A DNA stretch of 64,000 nucleotides from Gemmatimonadaceae bacterium (GCA_947457545.1 CANGXD010000002.1:48849-112848); one strand, 5' to 3'; numbered from the stretch's first letter, positions 18,336-28,879 are shown. The notes: generated from the sequence alone by a model not told the origin. Program-made: numbers and translations.

Positions 18336-18742
18336 TGGGTATGTCAGCCGGCGGCGGAAGCGGGAGTCTCAATAACGAGATCAACGTGACGCCCATGATC
18401 GACGTGCTCCTCGTGTTGCTCATCATCTTCATGATGATCATCCCGATGAGCCGCAAGGCCATCGACACGCAGCTCCCCGATCCGAACCCGCAGCCCCAGA
18501 CCTCACAGGTCAATCCTGATCAGATCGTCTTGGAAATCCTTCCGGATGACAAGTACGCGATCAATAAGGAGCCGGTGGAACGGGCGCAGCTGTTCAATCG
18601 CCTCAAGACCATCTACGATCCCCGCCCTGAGAAGATCATCTTCATCAAGGGTGACACGATGGCGATCTATGAAAACGTCATCTGGGCCATGGACCAGGCT
18701 CGTGGCGCGGGCGTCAAGGTACTCGGCGTCGCACCCAAGTGA
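18335..18742 (+). CDS. ExbD/TolR biopolymer transport protein, second copy
   Basis: EINVTPMIDVLLVLLIIFMMIIPMS motif. Confidence 0.93.
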   Translation: MGMSAGGGSGSLNNEINVTPMIDVLLVLLIIFMMIIPMSRKAIDTQLPDPNPQPQTSQVNPDQIVLEILPDDKYAINKEPVERAQLFNRLKTIYDPRPEKIIFIKGDTMAIYENVIWAMDQARGAGVKVLGVAPK

Positions 18743-18790
18743 GTAATGGGTGTCCCCACGGGGGCACCCAATCACCACCTGCGGTGTTGT

Positions 18791-18828
18791 ATACGGCGGG
18801 CGAACCCTTTCGGGCTCGCCCGCCGTAT
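18791..18828 (+). terminator. Strong hairpin between exbD2 and the second tonB
   Basis: ATACGGCGGGCGAACCC-TTTC-GGGCTCGCCCGCCGTAT, 17-bp stem with one wobble. Confidence 0.65.
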
Positions 18829-18856
18829 TACGTTGTATTCACCCTTCTTCACGTAT

Positions 18857-19708
18857 ATGGCCGACCTTTCTCCACACGACGCCACTGATCTGCCGCCGCC
18901 AGCAGACGCTCCGCAGCGTCCGCGGTATCGGCCGCCCATCGGCATTCCGGTCGCGAAGCAGAAGCGCACGGGCAGTCTGCTGCTCGCGATCTTCTTGCAC
19001 GTGGCCATTATCCTGCTGCTCATCGTCCCCTTCACCTCGCCGGAACTCCTCAGCGAAGTGCTGGGAGCTGGCGGCGCGGGACCGGCCGGCGGCGGTGGCG
19101 GTGGGAATAATGGCAACGGTGGGAAGATCAAGCAGGAACGTCTGCAGTACGTCCGCGTGGCACCGCCGCCGCCGCCTGCCGTGACCACGCCGCAGATTAA
19201 GCCGCCCGTCATCAAACCACCGGTCGTTCCGCCTCCGGTACCTCCGCCACCGACCCCGCAGCCGGCGCAGCAGCCTACGCCCTCGACCGCCACCCAGACG
19301 GCCGACGTCAAGAGCGCGACGTCGGGCACGGGCGGCGGCGCCGGCACCGATGGCAGCGCCGGCAGCGGCCCTGGCTCGGGCGGTGGCGTTGGCTCCGGTG
19401 TCGGCACCGGTAAAGGCACCTCGGTAGGCCCCGGGACCGGTGGCGGCCCTGGTACCGTCTATCCGCCTGCACCGACCGAACTCTTCCTGCCGCCGCTGCC
19501 CGTGCCCAACAAGGCCAAGGGCACGATCGTCGTCGTCTTCGACGTCGATTCCACCGGCAAGGTGCTCGACCTGCAGTTCAATCCCACCAAAGACGGGTCG
19601 TACAATCGCAAGTTGCGCGATGCCCTCATTGCGATCCGGTTCCGCCCCGCTGTCAATGCGCAGGGCGTCCCCGTGAGAGCGCGGACCGAGATCACCTACT
19701 CGCTGTGA
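18857..19708 (+). CDS. TonB family protein, second copy
   Basis: TM anchor LLLAIFLHVAIILLLIVPF; Pro-rich then Gly-rich linker; GTIVVVFDVDSTGKVLDLQFNPTKDGSYNRKLRDALIAIRFRPAVN. Confidence 0.85.
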   Translation: MADLSPHDATDLPPPADAPQRPRYRPPIGIPVAKQKRTGSLLLAIFLHVAIILLLIVPFTSPELLSEVLGAGGAGPAGGGGGGNNGNGGKIKQERLQYVRVAPPPPPAVTTPQIKPPVIKPPVVPPPVPPPPTPQPAQQPTPSTATQTADVKSATSGTGGGAGTDGSAGSGPGSGGGVGSGVGTGKGTSVGPGTGGGPGTVYPPAPTELFLPPLPVPNKAKGTIVVVFDVDSTGKVLDLQFNPTKDGSYNRKLRDALIAIRFRPAVNAQGVPVRARTEITYSL

Positions 19709-19797
19709 TCGGTGCGGGGCACTAGCTTGCCCCCATACTTGGCCCTCGGGTCACGACCCCTCCGGGCTACGGCCTCCCCTCACATCCCAGACACGTC

Positions 19798-21282
19798 ATG
19801 GGGCTGTTCGATCGTAAGCCGATCGCTGCTGCTGAAGACGGTGAACACGGCATGCGCCGAACACTTGGCGCAGGTGATCTCATCATGCTCGCCATCGGTG
19901 CCGTCATCGGTGCCGGTATCTTCTCGTCGCTTGGAACCGCCGCCGCTGGGGAGACGCTCGCCGACGGCACCGTGGTTCGCTACGGGGCAGGGCCAGCGCT
20001 CGTGTTGTCGTTCGTATTGCTCGGCGCCGTCTGTGGACTGGCCGCCCTCTGCTATGCCGAACTCGCCTCGATGATTCCGCAGGCCGGCAGCGCATACGCG
20101 TATTCGTATGCGACCCTGGGCGAGATCGTCGCGTGGATCGTGGGTTGGGCGCTCATCCTCGAGTACGCCGTCGGCAATGTCGCCGTGGCGATCGGTTGGG
20201 CCGGCTACTTCACATCGCTGCTCAGCGGCTTCGGTATCGATCTGCCCGGATGGCTCACGCACGGCTATTGGAACGTCAAAGCCAGCGGGGATCCAGCCAT
20301 ACGCGGGCTTATGGACACGGCGCCTCGGGTGTTGGGTATTCCGGTCCTCGTGAATCTCCCCGCCTTCGGTATCGTCGCGGCCATTACCGCGCTGCTCATG
20401 CGCGGTGTGAAGGAGAGCACGCGCGCCAATAACATCATGGTCATCGTCAAGCTCATCGTGCTGGGCTTGTTCGTCATCGTGGGCGCACTCCACATCAACC
20501 CTGACAACTACAAGCCGTTCGCCCCGAACGGATTCAAGGGTATTCATCAGGGTGCCGCCATCGTCTTCTTCGCGTACATCGGCTTCGATGCGATTTCGAC
20601 CGCCGCCGAAGAAACCAAAGATCCGCAGCGCAATCTGCCGCGCGGCATTCTCGGCGGCCTCGCCATCTGTACACTGATCTACGTCATCGTCGGCTTTGTT
20701 GCGACGGGATTGGTGCCCTACGATCAGCTCCGCAGCTCCGATCCGTTGGCGAAGGCTCTGTCACTCGCCGGTCTCGACACGGCCAGCTGGATTGTGGCGG
20801 CTGGCGCGGTCGTGTCCATGTCTGCCGTCTTGCTCGTCTTCCAATACGGCCAGCCGCGTATCTTCTACGCGATGGCCCGGGACGGCTTGCTCCCCAAGTT
20901 CGCGGCCAAGCTCGACCCGGTCACGCGCACGCCCAAGGTGACGACCCTCATTACCGGCGTGCTCGTCGCGCTCGGTTCCTTGTTGGCCGACGATGCGGCG
21001 ACGTACGATCTCACCAACATCGGGACGCTCGCGGCGTTTGCCGTCGTGTGCATCGGGGTGCTCGTACTGCGCGTGCGTGAACCGAATCGTCATCGCCCCT
21101 TCCGCGTACCGTTCGTGTGGGGCGTCACGCTCCTTGGCGCCGGTGCCTGCGTCTTCGTGATGAAGGGGCTGCCGCTCAGCGCCTGGATCGCGTTCGGCGT
21201 ATGGATGGCAATCGGGCTCGGACTCTATTTCGTCTACGGCTATCGTAATTCCGTGTTGCGCACGGGCGCCACGGATCGCTGA
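19798..21282 (+). CDS. APC family amino acid permease
   Basis: LGAGDLIMLAIGAVIGAGIFSSLGTAA and about 12 TM segments. Confidence 0.9.
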   Translation: MGLFDRKPIAAAEDGEHGMRRTLGAGDLIMLAIGAVIGAGIFSSLGTAAAGETLADGTVVRYGAGPALVLSFVLLGAVCGLAALCYAELASMIPQAGSAYAYSYATLGEIVAWIVGWALILEYAVGNVAVAIGWAGYFTSLLSGFGIDLPGWLTHGYWNVKASGDPAIRGLMDTAPRVLGIPVLVNLPAFGIVAAITALLMRGVKESTRANNIMVIVKLIVLGLFVIVGALHINPDNYKPFAPNGFKGIHQGAAIVFFAYIGFDAISTAAEETKDPQRNLPRGILGGLAICTLIYVIVGFVATGLVPYDQLRSSDPLAKALSLAGLDTASWIVAAGAVVSMSAVLLVFQYGQPRIFYAMARDGLLPKFAAKLDPVTRTPKVTTLITGVLVALGSLLADDAATYDLTNIGTLAAFAVVCIGVLVLRVREPNRHRPFRVPFVWGVTLLGAGACVFVMKGLPLSAWIAFGVWMAIGLGLYFVYGYRNSVLRTGATDR

Positions 21283-21310
21283 CCGGCTGCACTCTCCCTT
21301 CGACCGTCAC

Positions 21311-22603
21311 ATGGCACATCTCTCCGCCGACACGCCCGCCGCCGCCCCGAAAAAGAAGGGCCTTCTTGGTATTGGCTTTACCAGTTGGATCCTCATCTCG
21401 ATGATCGTGGGCATTCTCATCGGGTGGCTCGCACCGGACTTCGCGCCAAACCTCAAGCCCTTCGCGAACATCTTCCTGCGCATGATCAAGTCGTTGATCG
21501 TGCCGTTGCTCTTCAGCACCTTGGTGGTGGGGATCGCCGGACACGGCGACGACATGAAGAAGGTCGGTAAGCTGGCGTTGCGCTCGATCATCTACTTCGA
21601 AGTGGTCACCACGCTGGCCCTGGCCATTGGTCTGGTGGCCGTGAATATCGCGAAGCCGGGGGTCGGACTTTCCATCTCCGCTGCCGGAGACGCCGAAGAG
21701 TTCAAGGCGCTGGCCGCGAAGACGCCGACGTTCGGTTCGGTACTGGAACACACGGTGCCGCAGAGCTTCTTCGAAGCGGCCGCGCAGAACGAAGTGCTGC
21801 AGATCGTCTTCTTCGCGATCATCTTCGCCGTGGCACTCGCGCGCGTCGAAGGACCGTCGAAGAAGTTCATGCTCGATTGGCTGCAGTCGCTCAGCGACAT
21901 CATGTTCAAGTTTGTCGGCATCGTCATGGCCTACGCCCCCATTGGGATTGGCGCGGCCATCGGGGTCACGGTGGGCAAGAGCGGGCTTGATGTCATGATC
22001 AACCTCGCCAAGCTGGTCGGCACGCTGTATGTGTCGCTGATCATTTTTGTCCTGCTGGTGCTGTTGCCCATCGCCATGCTGGCCAAACTCGATCTCAAGC
22101 GGTTTTGGAAGCTGGTCAAGGAACCCTGGCTCATCGCCTTCTCGACCGCCTCGTCTGAAGCGGCGTTTCCGCAGGCCATGCAGGCGATGGAGAAGTTCGG
22201 CGTGCCGCGCCGGATCGTCTCCTTCGTACTCCCCACGGGCTACTCGTTCAACCTTGACGGCAGCACGCTCTACCTCGCCATTGCATCGGTGTTCGTGGCG
22301 CAGGCCGCTGGTATCGATATGCCAATCGGTACGCAGCTGCTCATGATGCTTACCCTCATGCTCACGTCGAAAGGCGTGGCCGCTGTTCCGCGGGCTTCCT
22401 TGGTCATTCTGTCCGGCGCGCTGGCGCAGTTTGGCCTGCCACTCGAAGGCATTGCCATCATTCTCGGTGTGGATGCCATCATGGATATGGCGCGCACCTC
22501 CGTGAACCTGCTCGGCAATTGTCTGGCAACCGCGGTCATGGCCCGATGGGAAGGCGTGCTGGAAACGCCGAAAGACGGCGCCGACGCCGTAGTGCCGGCG
22601 TAA
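21311..22603 (+). CDS. Dicarboxylate/amino acid:cation symporter (DAACS family)
   Basis: RMIKSLIVPLLFSTLVVGIAGHGD; STASSEAAFPQAM; NLDGSTLYLAIASVFVAQAAG; SVNLLGNCLATAVMARWEG. Confidence 0.93.
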   Translation: MAHLSADTPAAAPKKKGLLGIGFTSWILISMIVGILIGWLAPDFAPNLKPFANIFLRMIKSLIVPLLFSTLVVGIAGHGDDMKKVGKLALRSIIYFEVVTTLALAIGLVAVNIAKPGVGLSISAAGDAEEFKALAAKTPTFGSVLEHTVPQSFFEAAAQNEVLQIVFFAIIFAVALARVEGPSKKFMLDWLQSLSDIMFKFVGIVMAYAPIGIGAAIGVTVGKSGLDVMINLAKLVGTLYVSLIIFVLLVLLPIAMLAKLDLKRFWKLVKEPWLIAFSTASSEAAFPQAMQAMEKFGVPRRIVSFVLPTGYSFNLDGSTLYLAIASVFVAQAAGIDMPIGTQLLMMLTLMLTSKGVAAVPRASLVILSGALAQFGLPLEGIAIILGVDAIMDMARTSVNLLGNCLATAVMARWEGVLETPKDGADAVVPA

Positions 22604-22621
22604 GCGGCGCACCAACGAGCC

Positions 22622-23920
22622 ATGGGGATCATCCAGGCGTCGATCCCGCTGTTCTTTCTGTTCATCACGGTCGAGCTGCTCTATGCGCAGTTCGGCCGTC
22701 GTTCGTTGTACCGACTCAACGACAGTATCAGTGACCTGTCAGCCGGCACGATCAGTCAGATCGCCGGCGTCTTCACCAAGGTGCTCCTGATTGGAGCCTA
22801 CGCATGGGTTGCCGACCATGCATCGCTGCAGCGGGTGATGTCGCTCCCGGCGTGGCCGGCAGGCGCGTGGCGTTCCGACGGCGGGGGAATCCATGTCGCC
22901 AATGTCCTTGGGTGGACGGCAGCCTTTATCGCCGTCGACTTTGCCTACTACTGGTTTCACCGGATCTCCCACGAAGTGAATCTCTTCTGGGCCGGGCATG
23001 TCGTTCACCATAGCAGCGAGGAGTACAATCTGGCGGTGGCGCTGCGGCAGAGTGCCGTCGGGGGATTACTGTCGTGGATCTTCTACGTGCCCCTGGCAAT
23101 TGTCGGCGTATCATGGGAGCAATTCGCCGTCTGCTATGCGCTCAATCTGGTCTATCAGTTCTGGATTCACACCAGGGCCATCGATCGCCTGCCGTCATGG
23201 TGTGAAGCCGTATGGAACACCCCATCGCATCATCGGGTGCATCATGGCGTCAATCCCGAGTATCAGGACAGAAACTACGCCGGGGTGTTCATTGTGTGGG
23301 ATCGCTGGTTCGGGACGTACACGCCGGAACAACAGGAGCCGGTGTACGGCCTGACGTCACCGCTGCGCAGCTGGAATCCGTTGTGGGGGCAGATTCATCA
23401 GTACGTGGCCATCGCGCGCAACGTGTGGCAAGCAGAGTGTTGGTCCGATCGCTGGCACTATGTGTTCGGATCTCCCGGATGGCGTCCGGCAGCGCAGGGG
23501 GGAGCGATCAACGTTCCTGAGGTATCCCGCGCGACGTTCACCGTGTTCGATCCTGCAGTGCCGTCGGAATTGTCGCGTTATGCGTTCGTGCATTTTGTGC
23601 TCACCATACCGGCGGCCCTCTGGCTGCTGACACGCGCGGACGTCCTTCCGCCGGTGCAGCTGGTCGCCGGCGCGTTCTATGTCGTGTTGTCGCTCACGAA
23701 CATTGGGGGCACACTGGAGGCGCGGAGATGGGCGTTCGTTTCCGAGCAGGCGCGCCTGGGCGCATTGCTCGTGGCCAGTGTTGCGCTGCTGATGATGAAT
23801 GGCCTGGTGGCTGGTGTGCTGCTGCTCATTTGCAGCAGCAGTCTCGCATGGCTTTGGCGAGCCCGGTCATCTTTCGTCGTACCCAGTGATGAACGGATGG
23901 ATCTCCATTTGGCGAAATAG
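22622..23920 (+). CDS. Sterol desaturase / fatty acid hydroxylase family membrane protein
   Basis: His boxes HRISHE, HVVHHSSE, HHRVHHGVN. Confidence 0.9.
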   Translation: MGIIQASIPLFFLFITVELLYAQFGRRSLYRLNDSISDLSAGTISQIAGVFTKVLLIGAYAWVADHASLQRVMSLPAWPAGAWRSDGGGIHVANVLGWTAAFIAVDFAYYWFHRISHEVNLFWAGHVVHHSSEEYNLAVALRQSAVGGLLSWIFYVPLAIVGVSWEQFAVCYALNLVYQFWIHTRAIDRLPSWCEAVWNTPSHHRVHHGVNPEYQDRNYAGVFIVWDRWFGTYTPEQQEPVYGLTSPLRSWNPLWGQIHQYVAIARNVWQAECWSDRWHYVFGSPGWRPAAQGGAINVPEVSRATFTVFDPAVPSELSRYAFVHFVLTIPAALWLLTRADVLPPVQLVAGAFYVVLSLTNIGGTLEARRWAFVSEQARLGALLVASVALLMMNGLVAGVLLLICSSSLAWLWRARSSFVVPSDERMDLHLAK

Positions 23921-23933
23921 CTGCGCAAAAACG

Positions 23934-23967
23934 AATCGCGCGCCCGACGTATGCCGGGCGCGCGATT
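23934..23967. terminator. Bidirectional hairpin terminator
   Basis: AATCGCGCGCCCG-ACGTATGC-CGGGCGCGCGATT. Confidence 0.75.
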
Positions 23968-23996
23968 ACCGAGAGAAATCCCGGACGACTGCTCGA

Positions 23997-24947
23997 TTAC
24001 ACCTCAACGCCAAGTAGTCGACGCGCACGACGCACGGCACCGCGGGCCGCGTCCACGTCGTCGTTCTTGACCGTCGCACCCGGTACGGCACTCTTGAGGC
24101 GCTGCTCAAGCCGCTTGCGGACCAGCGACCCGCGCGACAACAGTCCGCCCGCCAACGCCACCGGGATCGCGGCCCGTTCGTCGGTGAAGCACCGACGGGC
24201 GAGTGTCCGCACATGGAGCGCCAGTTCCTCCACACAGAACGAGATCAGCGCATTGGCACGGAGGTCACCGGTCGCCGCGACCTGTGCCACCACAGGCGCC
24301 AGCAACGCATAGGTGGCTGGCGTCGCAGTCGCCGCCCACGGAATCACATCCTCGAGGCTCTCGAGCTCGAGCGCCGTGAGAATGGCACCGGTCAATGCCG
24401 TCTCTGGCTCGCGGCCATCCTGCGCGGCCGTCACGACGCTCAGCGCCCGACGGCCTAGCCAATGCGCGCTCCCCTCGTCTCCCACATTCGGCCCCCAACC
24501 CCCGCACCGCTCGGTACGGCCATCCGTGCTCTTGGAGTACGCCACCGACCCCGTGCCGGCAATCAACAGCACGCCAGCCGACTCGCCGAAAGCGTCGTCC
24601 ATCGCGATCGTCGCGTCGGCCTGCACCGAGACATCGTCCGCGATGCGCCGCTGCGCCAACGCCGACCAGAGCGCCTGCGCGGCACGTTCCTGTCCGGCAC
24701 CGGCGACGCCAACCACGCATACCGCCGGACGTGTCTCCGTACGCTCCGCCTTGGCCAGCGCCTCGCCAATGAGCTGCTTGATGACATCCGCGGCCACGGA
24801 CTCCTGTCCGGGTTGCAACGCGCTGGCCGGCCCTTCGACGCGGGCCAGCGTGGCGCCGCTGGCGTCGCACAGCAGTACGCGGGTGCGACTGCCGCCGCCG
24901 TCTACGCCTACGACAAGCGGGGTCGGGTCCAGTGGTCCGGCGCTCAT
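23997..24947 (-). CDS. BadF/BadG/BcrA ATPase family, N-acetylglucosamine kinase-like
   Basis: VVGVDGGGSRTRVLLCD; GVLLIAGTGSVAYSK; GWGPNVGDEGSAHWLGR. Confidence 0.88.
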   Translation of the reverse strand: MSAGPLDPTPLVVGVDGGGSRTRVLLCDASGATLARVEGPASALQPGQESVAADVIKQLIGEALAKAERTETRPAVCVVGVAGAGQERAAQALWSALAQRRIADDVSVQADATIAMDDAFGESAGVLLIAGTGSVAYSKSTDGRTERCGGWGPNVGDEGSAHWLGRRALSVVTAAQDGREPETALTGAILTALELESLEDVIPWAATATPATYALLAPVVAQVAATGDLRANALISFCVEELALHVRTLARRCFTDERAAIPVALAGGLLSRGSLVRKRLEQRLKSAVPGATVKNDDVDAARGAVRRARRLLGVEV

Positions 24948-26485
24948 GTCCTGCTCCTCGGTGCGGGCGGCGCCCCGGCCGTTCCGCCGGGCGCCGCGTG
25001 AGTAAACGACGACAACATCCCCGTCACGAAGGTAATCGTCAGGCCGATCAGCACGTACCATGGCCAGGCGATCGTCGCCACGCCGCCCAGCGTCGGGGCC
25101 ATGGACGGATACGCCGCGACGATCTGCTTCGCGAACACGATGAACGCCATGCAGCCGATCCCTACGCTCATGCCGAGAATGGCATCCCGCTGGCTGGCGC
25201 GATCCCAGAACATGCCCAGGAAGAACCCGCCTAGCAGCCCACCCTGCGTGAACGACGCGATCGACAACGCGATCACCACGACCGGCGTCCCCTGTTCCTT
25301 GAACAACAGAGCTCCGGCCGTCAGTGCCACGCCCCACGCGAGTGCCAAAAACTTGCTCACCTTGAGGGTGCGCGGGTCGTCCGCACTCCGCCCGGTGAAG
25401 GGCAGGTAGATGTCGTACACCGACGACGCCGCCAACGCGTTGATCGCACCTGAGTGGGTGCTCATCGTCGCCGCGATGATGGCCGCGACGATCAACCCGA
25501 TCAGTCCGTGGGGCATCCGTTCGATGATGAACGTGGGGAAAATCTGGTCGGCTTGCGGAAAGCTCTGACCGCCGTACACCACCCACAGTCCCAGTCCCAC
25601 CATCAGGAACAAGGCCATCTGGGCGAACACCGCAAAGCCACTCCCGATGATCGCCACTTGGGCCTGCTTCAACGACCGGCTCGACAACAGCCGCTGCACG
25701 ATGATCTGATCGGCGCCATGCGAGGCCATCGCGAGGAATGCACCGCCAATGAGCCCCGCGAACATCGTATGCGGTCTGTCGAAGCCGGTGTACCAATCAA
25801 TCGCTTGCAGCTTGCCGGCCGCGCCCGCTCGATCGAGAATGGTCGTCCAGCCACCGTCGACGGCCTGCCCGAGCAGCACGATCGCCGAGATGCCACCAAC
25901 GAGGTAAATGCTCGCCTGCAGTAGCTCGGTCCACACGACCGCCTTCATGCCACCGCGATACGTGTAGATCACCGTGAGCACACCGAGCACGACGATCGCT
26001 GCCGGCATCGTGTACTCACGCGGCATCACCGGCCCGATGATCAGCGCCACGGGAATGGCCGTAGCGAACACGCGCACCGCATCCGCCATGGCGCGAGTGA
26101 TCATGAACACGACGGACGTGAAGCGGCGCGTCGCCAAACCGAAGCGTGTCTCGAGCAGCGCGTACGCGGTGACCAGGTTGCCGTTGAAGTAGCGCGGCAA
26201 CAGCGTGTACGCCACCACGATGCGACCGAGGATATACCCCGCGACGACTTCCAGGAATCCGAGATTGCCCGTATACGACAAGCCCGGAATGCTGATGAAC
26301 GTCAGTGCGGAGGTTTCACTCGCGACGATCGAGAACATCACCGCCCACCACGGAATGGCGCGCTCGGCCACGAAGTACTCGTTGGCCGACTTCTGCGAAC
26401 GCCCAATCCACATGCCCAACGCCGTCGTGCCACTCAGATAGAGCAGCAGCACGAACAGATCGAGCAGGTTGAATCGCCCCGTCAT
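24944..26485 (-). CDS. Sodium:solute symporter (SSS family)
   Basis: NEYFVAERAIPWWAVMFSIVASETSALTFISIPG; many TM segments. Confidence 0.92.
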   Translation of the reverse strand: MTGRFNLLDLFVLLLYLSGTTALGMWIGRSQKSANEYFVAERAIPWWAVMFSIVASETSALTFISIPGLSYTGNLGFLEVVAGYILGRIVVAYTLLPRYFNGNLVTAYALLETRFGLATRRFTSVVFMITRAMADAVRVFATAIPVALIIGPVMPREYTMPAAIVVLGVLTVIYTYRGGMKAVVWTELLQASIYLVGGISAIVLLGQAVDGGWTTILDRAGAAGKLQAIDWYTGFDRPHTMFAGLIGGAFLAMASHGADQIIVQRLLSSRSLKQAQVAIIGSGFAVFAQMALFLMVGLGLWVVYGGQSFPQADQIFPTFIIERMPHGLIGLIVAAIIAATMSTHSGAINALAASSVYDIYLPFTGRSADDPRTLKVSKFLALAWGVALTAGALLFKEQGTPVVVIALSIASFTQGGLLGGFFLGMFWDRASQRDAILGMSVGIGCMAFIVFAKQIVAAYPSMAPTLGGVATIAWPWYVLIGLTITFVTGMLSSFTHAAPGGTAGAPPAPRSRT

Positions 26486-26497
26486 GCGACGAACCGA

Positions 26498-28456
26498 TCA
26501 GGCGATGACATACGCCTCCATGGCGAAATACTCCGCCAACCCGAGTTGATCCAACTGACGGGCCGTGGTCTTGTTTCGCTGCTCGACACGCTGCCAGAAC
26601 TCACGTTCGTCCTGACCGGGGAACGGCGCAGAATCCTTCTGCGATTGATGCTTGAAGATTGCCTGAATCTTGAGCGTCAATTCTTCCTGCGACAGCGGCA
26701 CCAGCACCGTGGCTTCCGTCACGGGCCATTCCTGCCACGCACCACGATACAGCCAGATCTCCGGACACTTCGCCGCCGCGTCGCCACCATACACTTCGGC
26801 AACGGCGAGATCGATCGCTTCCTTGCACATGCGGTGCGTGCCGTGTGGATCGGACAGGTCGCCGGCCACGAAGATCAGATCCGGCTGCAACTCACGCAGC
26901 AGGTCGGCGACAATCGCGACATCGGCCGGGCCAATGGGATCCTTCCGCACTTTGCCGGTCTGATAGAAGGGCAGGTTGAGGAAGCGCGCATGGGCCTTGT
27001 TCAACCCCATCACCTCGATTCCGCTCACCGCTTCCGATTCGCGAATGATCCGCTTGATGTCCTGCACTTCGGCGATATCGACGTCGCCGGCCTGCTTGCG
27101 CTCGAGGAATGCGTGCACGGTGTCCACGAGCGTCTTCACCGCCGTCCCGTCACCGATACGCTCGTCGTCCAGGCGCAGCAGGAAGTCCATGTAGCGACGC
27201 ACATCATGATCGAACACGGCGATGTTGCCGCTGGTCATGTACGCCACGGTCATGTCGTTGTCGTTCTCCACGAACTTGCGGAGAATACCGCCCATCGAGA
27301 TCACATCGTCATCAGGGTGCGGCGAGAAACAGATCGTCTTGAGGCCGCGCGGCAATTTGCTCTTGCCGCGAATCTTGGCACCGAGCACGTTGAACACCAG
27401 ACCGTTCACTGCCCCCGGTGACCCATGACGGGCTACGAGGCTCGTCAGATTGTTCTCGGCGTAGTCTGCCTGCGTGAGCTTGAGAATCGCCTTCTGCTGC
27501 TTCGCGGCGAGCCAGGTCACCGCCCGCACCGCCAGCGGTTCATCCCAGCGCACTTCGTCCAGCAACCACGGTGTGGCGACGCGCGTCAGATCGACAGCGG
27601 CCGCATCGTCGACGTAGAACGTCGTATTCGGGTGGCGCTGCAGGAACGTCGCCGCAACGGCACGGTCGATCTCTCCTTCGACGGCACGACGCACGATTCC
27701 CGACTTGTGTTCGCCCGTCGCCAGAATCGCCACCTCACGCGCGGCCATGATGGTCGCAATACCCATCGTCAGCGCTTCGCGAGGAACGTTCTCTTCGCCG
27801 AAGAAATCGGCGGCGGCATCGCGACGCGTGATCGAGTCCAGGTGCACCAGACGCGTGCGGCTCTGCTCTCCGGAGCCGGGCTCGTTGAACCCGATGTGCC
27901 CCGTCTTGCCGATGCCAAGCAGCTGGAAATCGATGCCACCCGCCGCCACGATCGCTGCTTCGTACGCGTCACACGCGGCATCCACATCCGCCCGGGCGAG
28001 CGCGCCGTCGGGGATATGAACATTGGCCGCATCGATGTCCACGTGCGAGAACAGATTCTCCCACATGAAACGGTGATACGAATGAATGCTGTCAGCGCGC
28101 ATCGGGTAGTACTCGTCCAGATTGAACGAGACCACGTGGCGGAAGCTGAGCCCTTCTTCCCGATGCAGGCGGATGAGCTCGCGGTACACGCCAATGGGCG
28201 TGCTGCCGGTGGCCAATCCAAGCACGAGGGAGCGGCCACCGGCCGCCCGTTCGCGAATGAGCGTCGCAATACGCCCGGCGACAACCCTCGCCATTGCACC
28301 GTGTTCATCGATGATCACGGTGGGGATGCGTTCACGGGCGGTACCGGTCACGCCGGCGTGTACAAAGGGCGATCCCCCAACGCGCGCAGGCCCGGCGCTC
28401 GTATCGAGCGCGCGGGCCTGGGATGCGTCAGAGGCCACCGCGGATGAGGAGGCCAT
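26498..28456 (-). CDS. Fusion of glucosamine-6-phosphate deaminase (NagB-like) and PIG-L/LmbE deacetylase
   Basis: N-terminal LGLATGSTPIGVYRELI, SFNLDEYYP, GIGKTGHIGFNEPGS; C-terminal ICFSPHPDDDVISMGGIL. Confidence 0.92.
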   Translation of the reverse strand: MASSSAVASDASQARALDTSAGPARVGGSPFVHAGVTGTARERIPTVIIDEHGAMARVVAGRIATLIRERAAGGRSLVLGLATGSTPIGVYRELIRLHREEGLSFRHVVSFNLDEYYPMRADSIHSYHRFMWENLFSHVDIDAANVHIPDGALARADVDAACDAYEAAIVAAGGIDFQLLGIGKTGHIGFNEPGSGEQSRTRLVHLDSITRRDAAADFFGEENVPREALTMGIATIMAAREVAILATGEHKSGIVRRAVEGEIDRAVAATFLQRHPNTTFYVDDAAAVDLTRVATPWLLDEVRWDEPLAVRAVTWLAAKQQKAILKLTQADYAENNLTSLVARHGSPGAVNGLVFNVLGAKIRGKSKLPRGLKTICFSPHPDDDVISMGGILRKFVENDNDMTVAYMTSGNIAVFDHDVRRYMDFLLRLDDERIGDGTAVKTLVDTVHAFLERKQAGDVDIAEVQDIKRIIRESEAVSGIEVMGLNKAHARFLNLPFYQTGKVRKDPIGPADVAIVADLLRELQPDLIFVAGDLSDPHGTHRMCKEAIDLAVAEVYGGDAAAKCPEIWLYRGAWQEWPVTEATVLVPLSQEELTLKIQAIFKHQSQKDSAPFPGQDEREFWQRVEQRNKTTARQLDQLGLAEYFAMEAYVIA

Positions 28457-28522
28457 TGATATGAATGAAACGGGGAGTGTGGTGGGAGCCCGCGCAGCAC
28501 GCTGCGCGGGAGTCCTTGCGAA

Positions 28523-28879
28523 TCAGGCCGAGAACGAGCTGCCGCAGCCGCAGCCGCCCGTGCTGTTCGGGTTCTTGAACGTGAAGCCGGAGCCCTGCAT
28601 CGACGACGTGTAATCGATGATCGTGCCGCTGAGATACTGCGCCGAGAACGGATCGACGAACACCTTGATCCCCTCGAGCTCGATCGTCAGATCGTCGTCC
28701 GCCGACTTGTCTTCGATCACTAAGCCGTACTTGAAGCCGCTGCATCCGCCGGGCATAACCGACACGCGCAGTCCACCCTGCTCGACCGTGACGCCCTCGG
28801 CTTCCATGAACTTGCGCACTTCGCCGGCGGCGACAGGCGTGAGAACCACCATGACATCCGGCTGCTGCATCGTGCTCAT
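28523..28879 (-). CDS. HesB/IscA/ErpA-type iron-sulfur carrier
   Basis: GGLRVSVMPGGCSGFKYGLVIED ... NPNSTGGCGCGSSFSA. Confidence 0.94.
   Translation of the reverse strand: MSTMQQPDVMVVLTPVAAGEVRKFMEAEGVTVEQGGLRVSVMPGGCSGFKYGLVIEDKSADDDLTIELEGIKVFVDPFSAQYLSGTIIDYTSSMQGSGFTFKNPNSTGGCGCGSSFSA

Noticed and set aside
21176-22615. 479-aa minus-strand ORF
   Set aside because: Shadow ORF antisense to the clear DAACS symporter; low-complexity His/Arg/Asp-rich translation with no motifs.
24313-25005. Plus-strand ORFs across 24.3-25.0 kb
   Set aside because: Antisense to the BadF-type kinase and SSS transporter start; no motifs.
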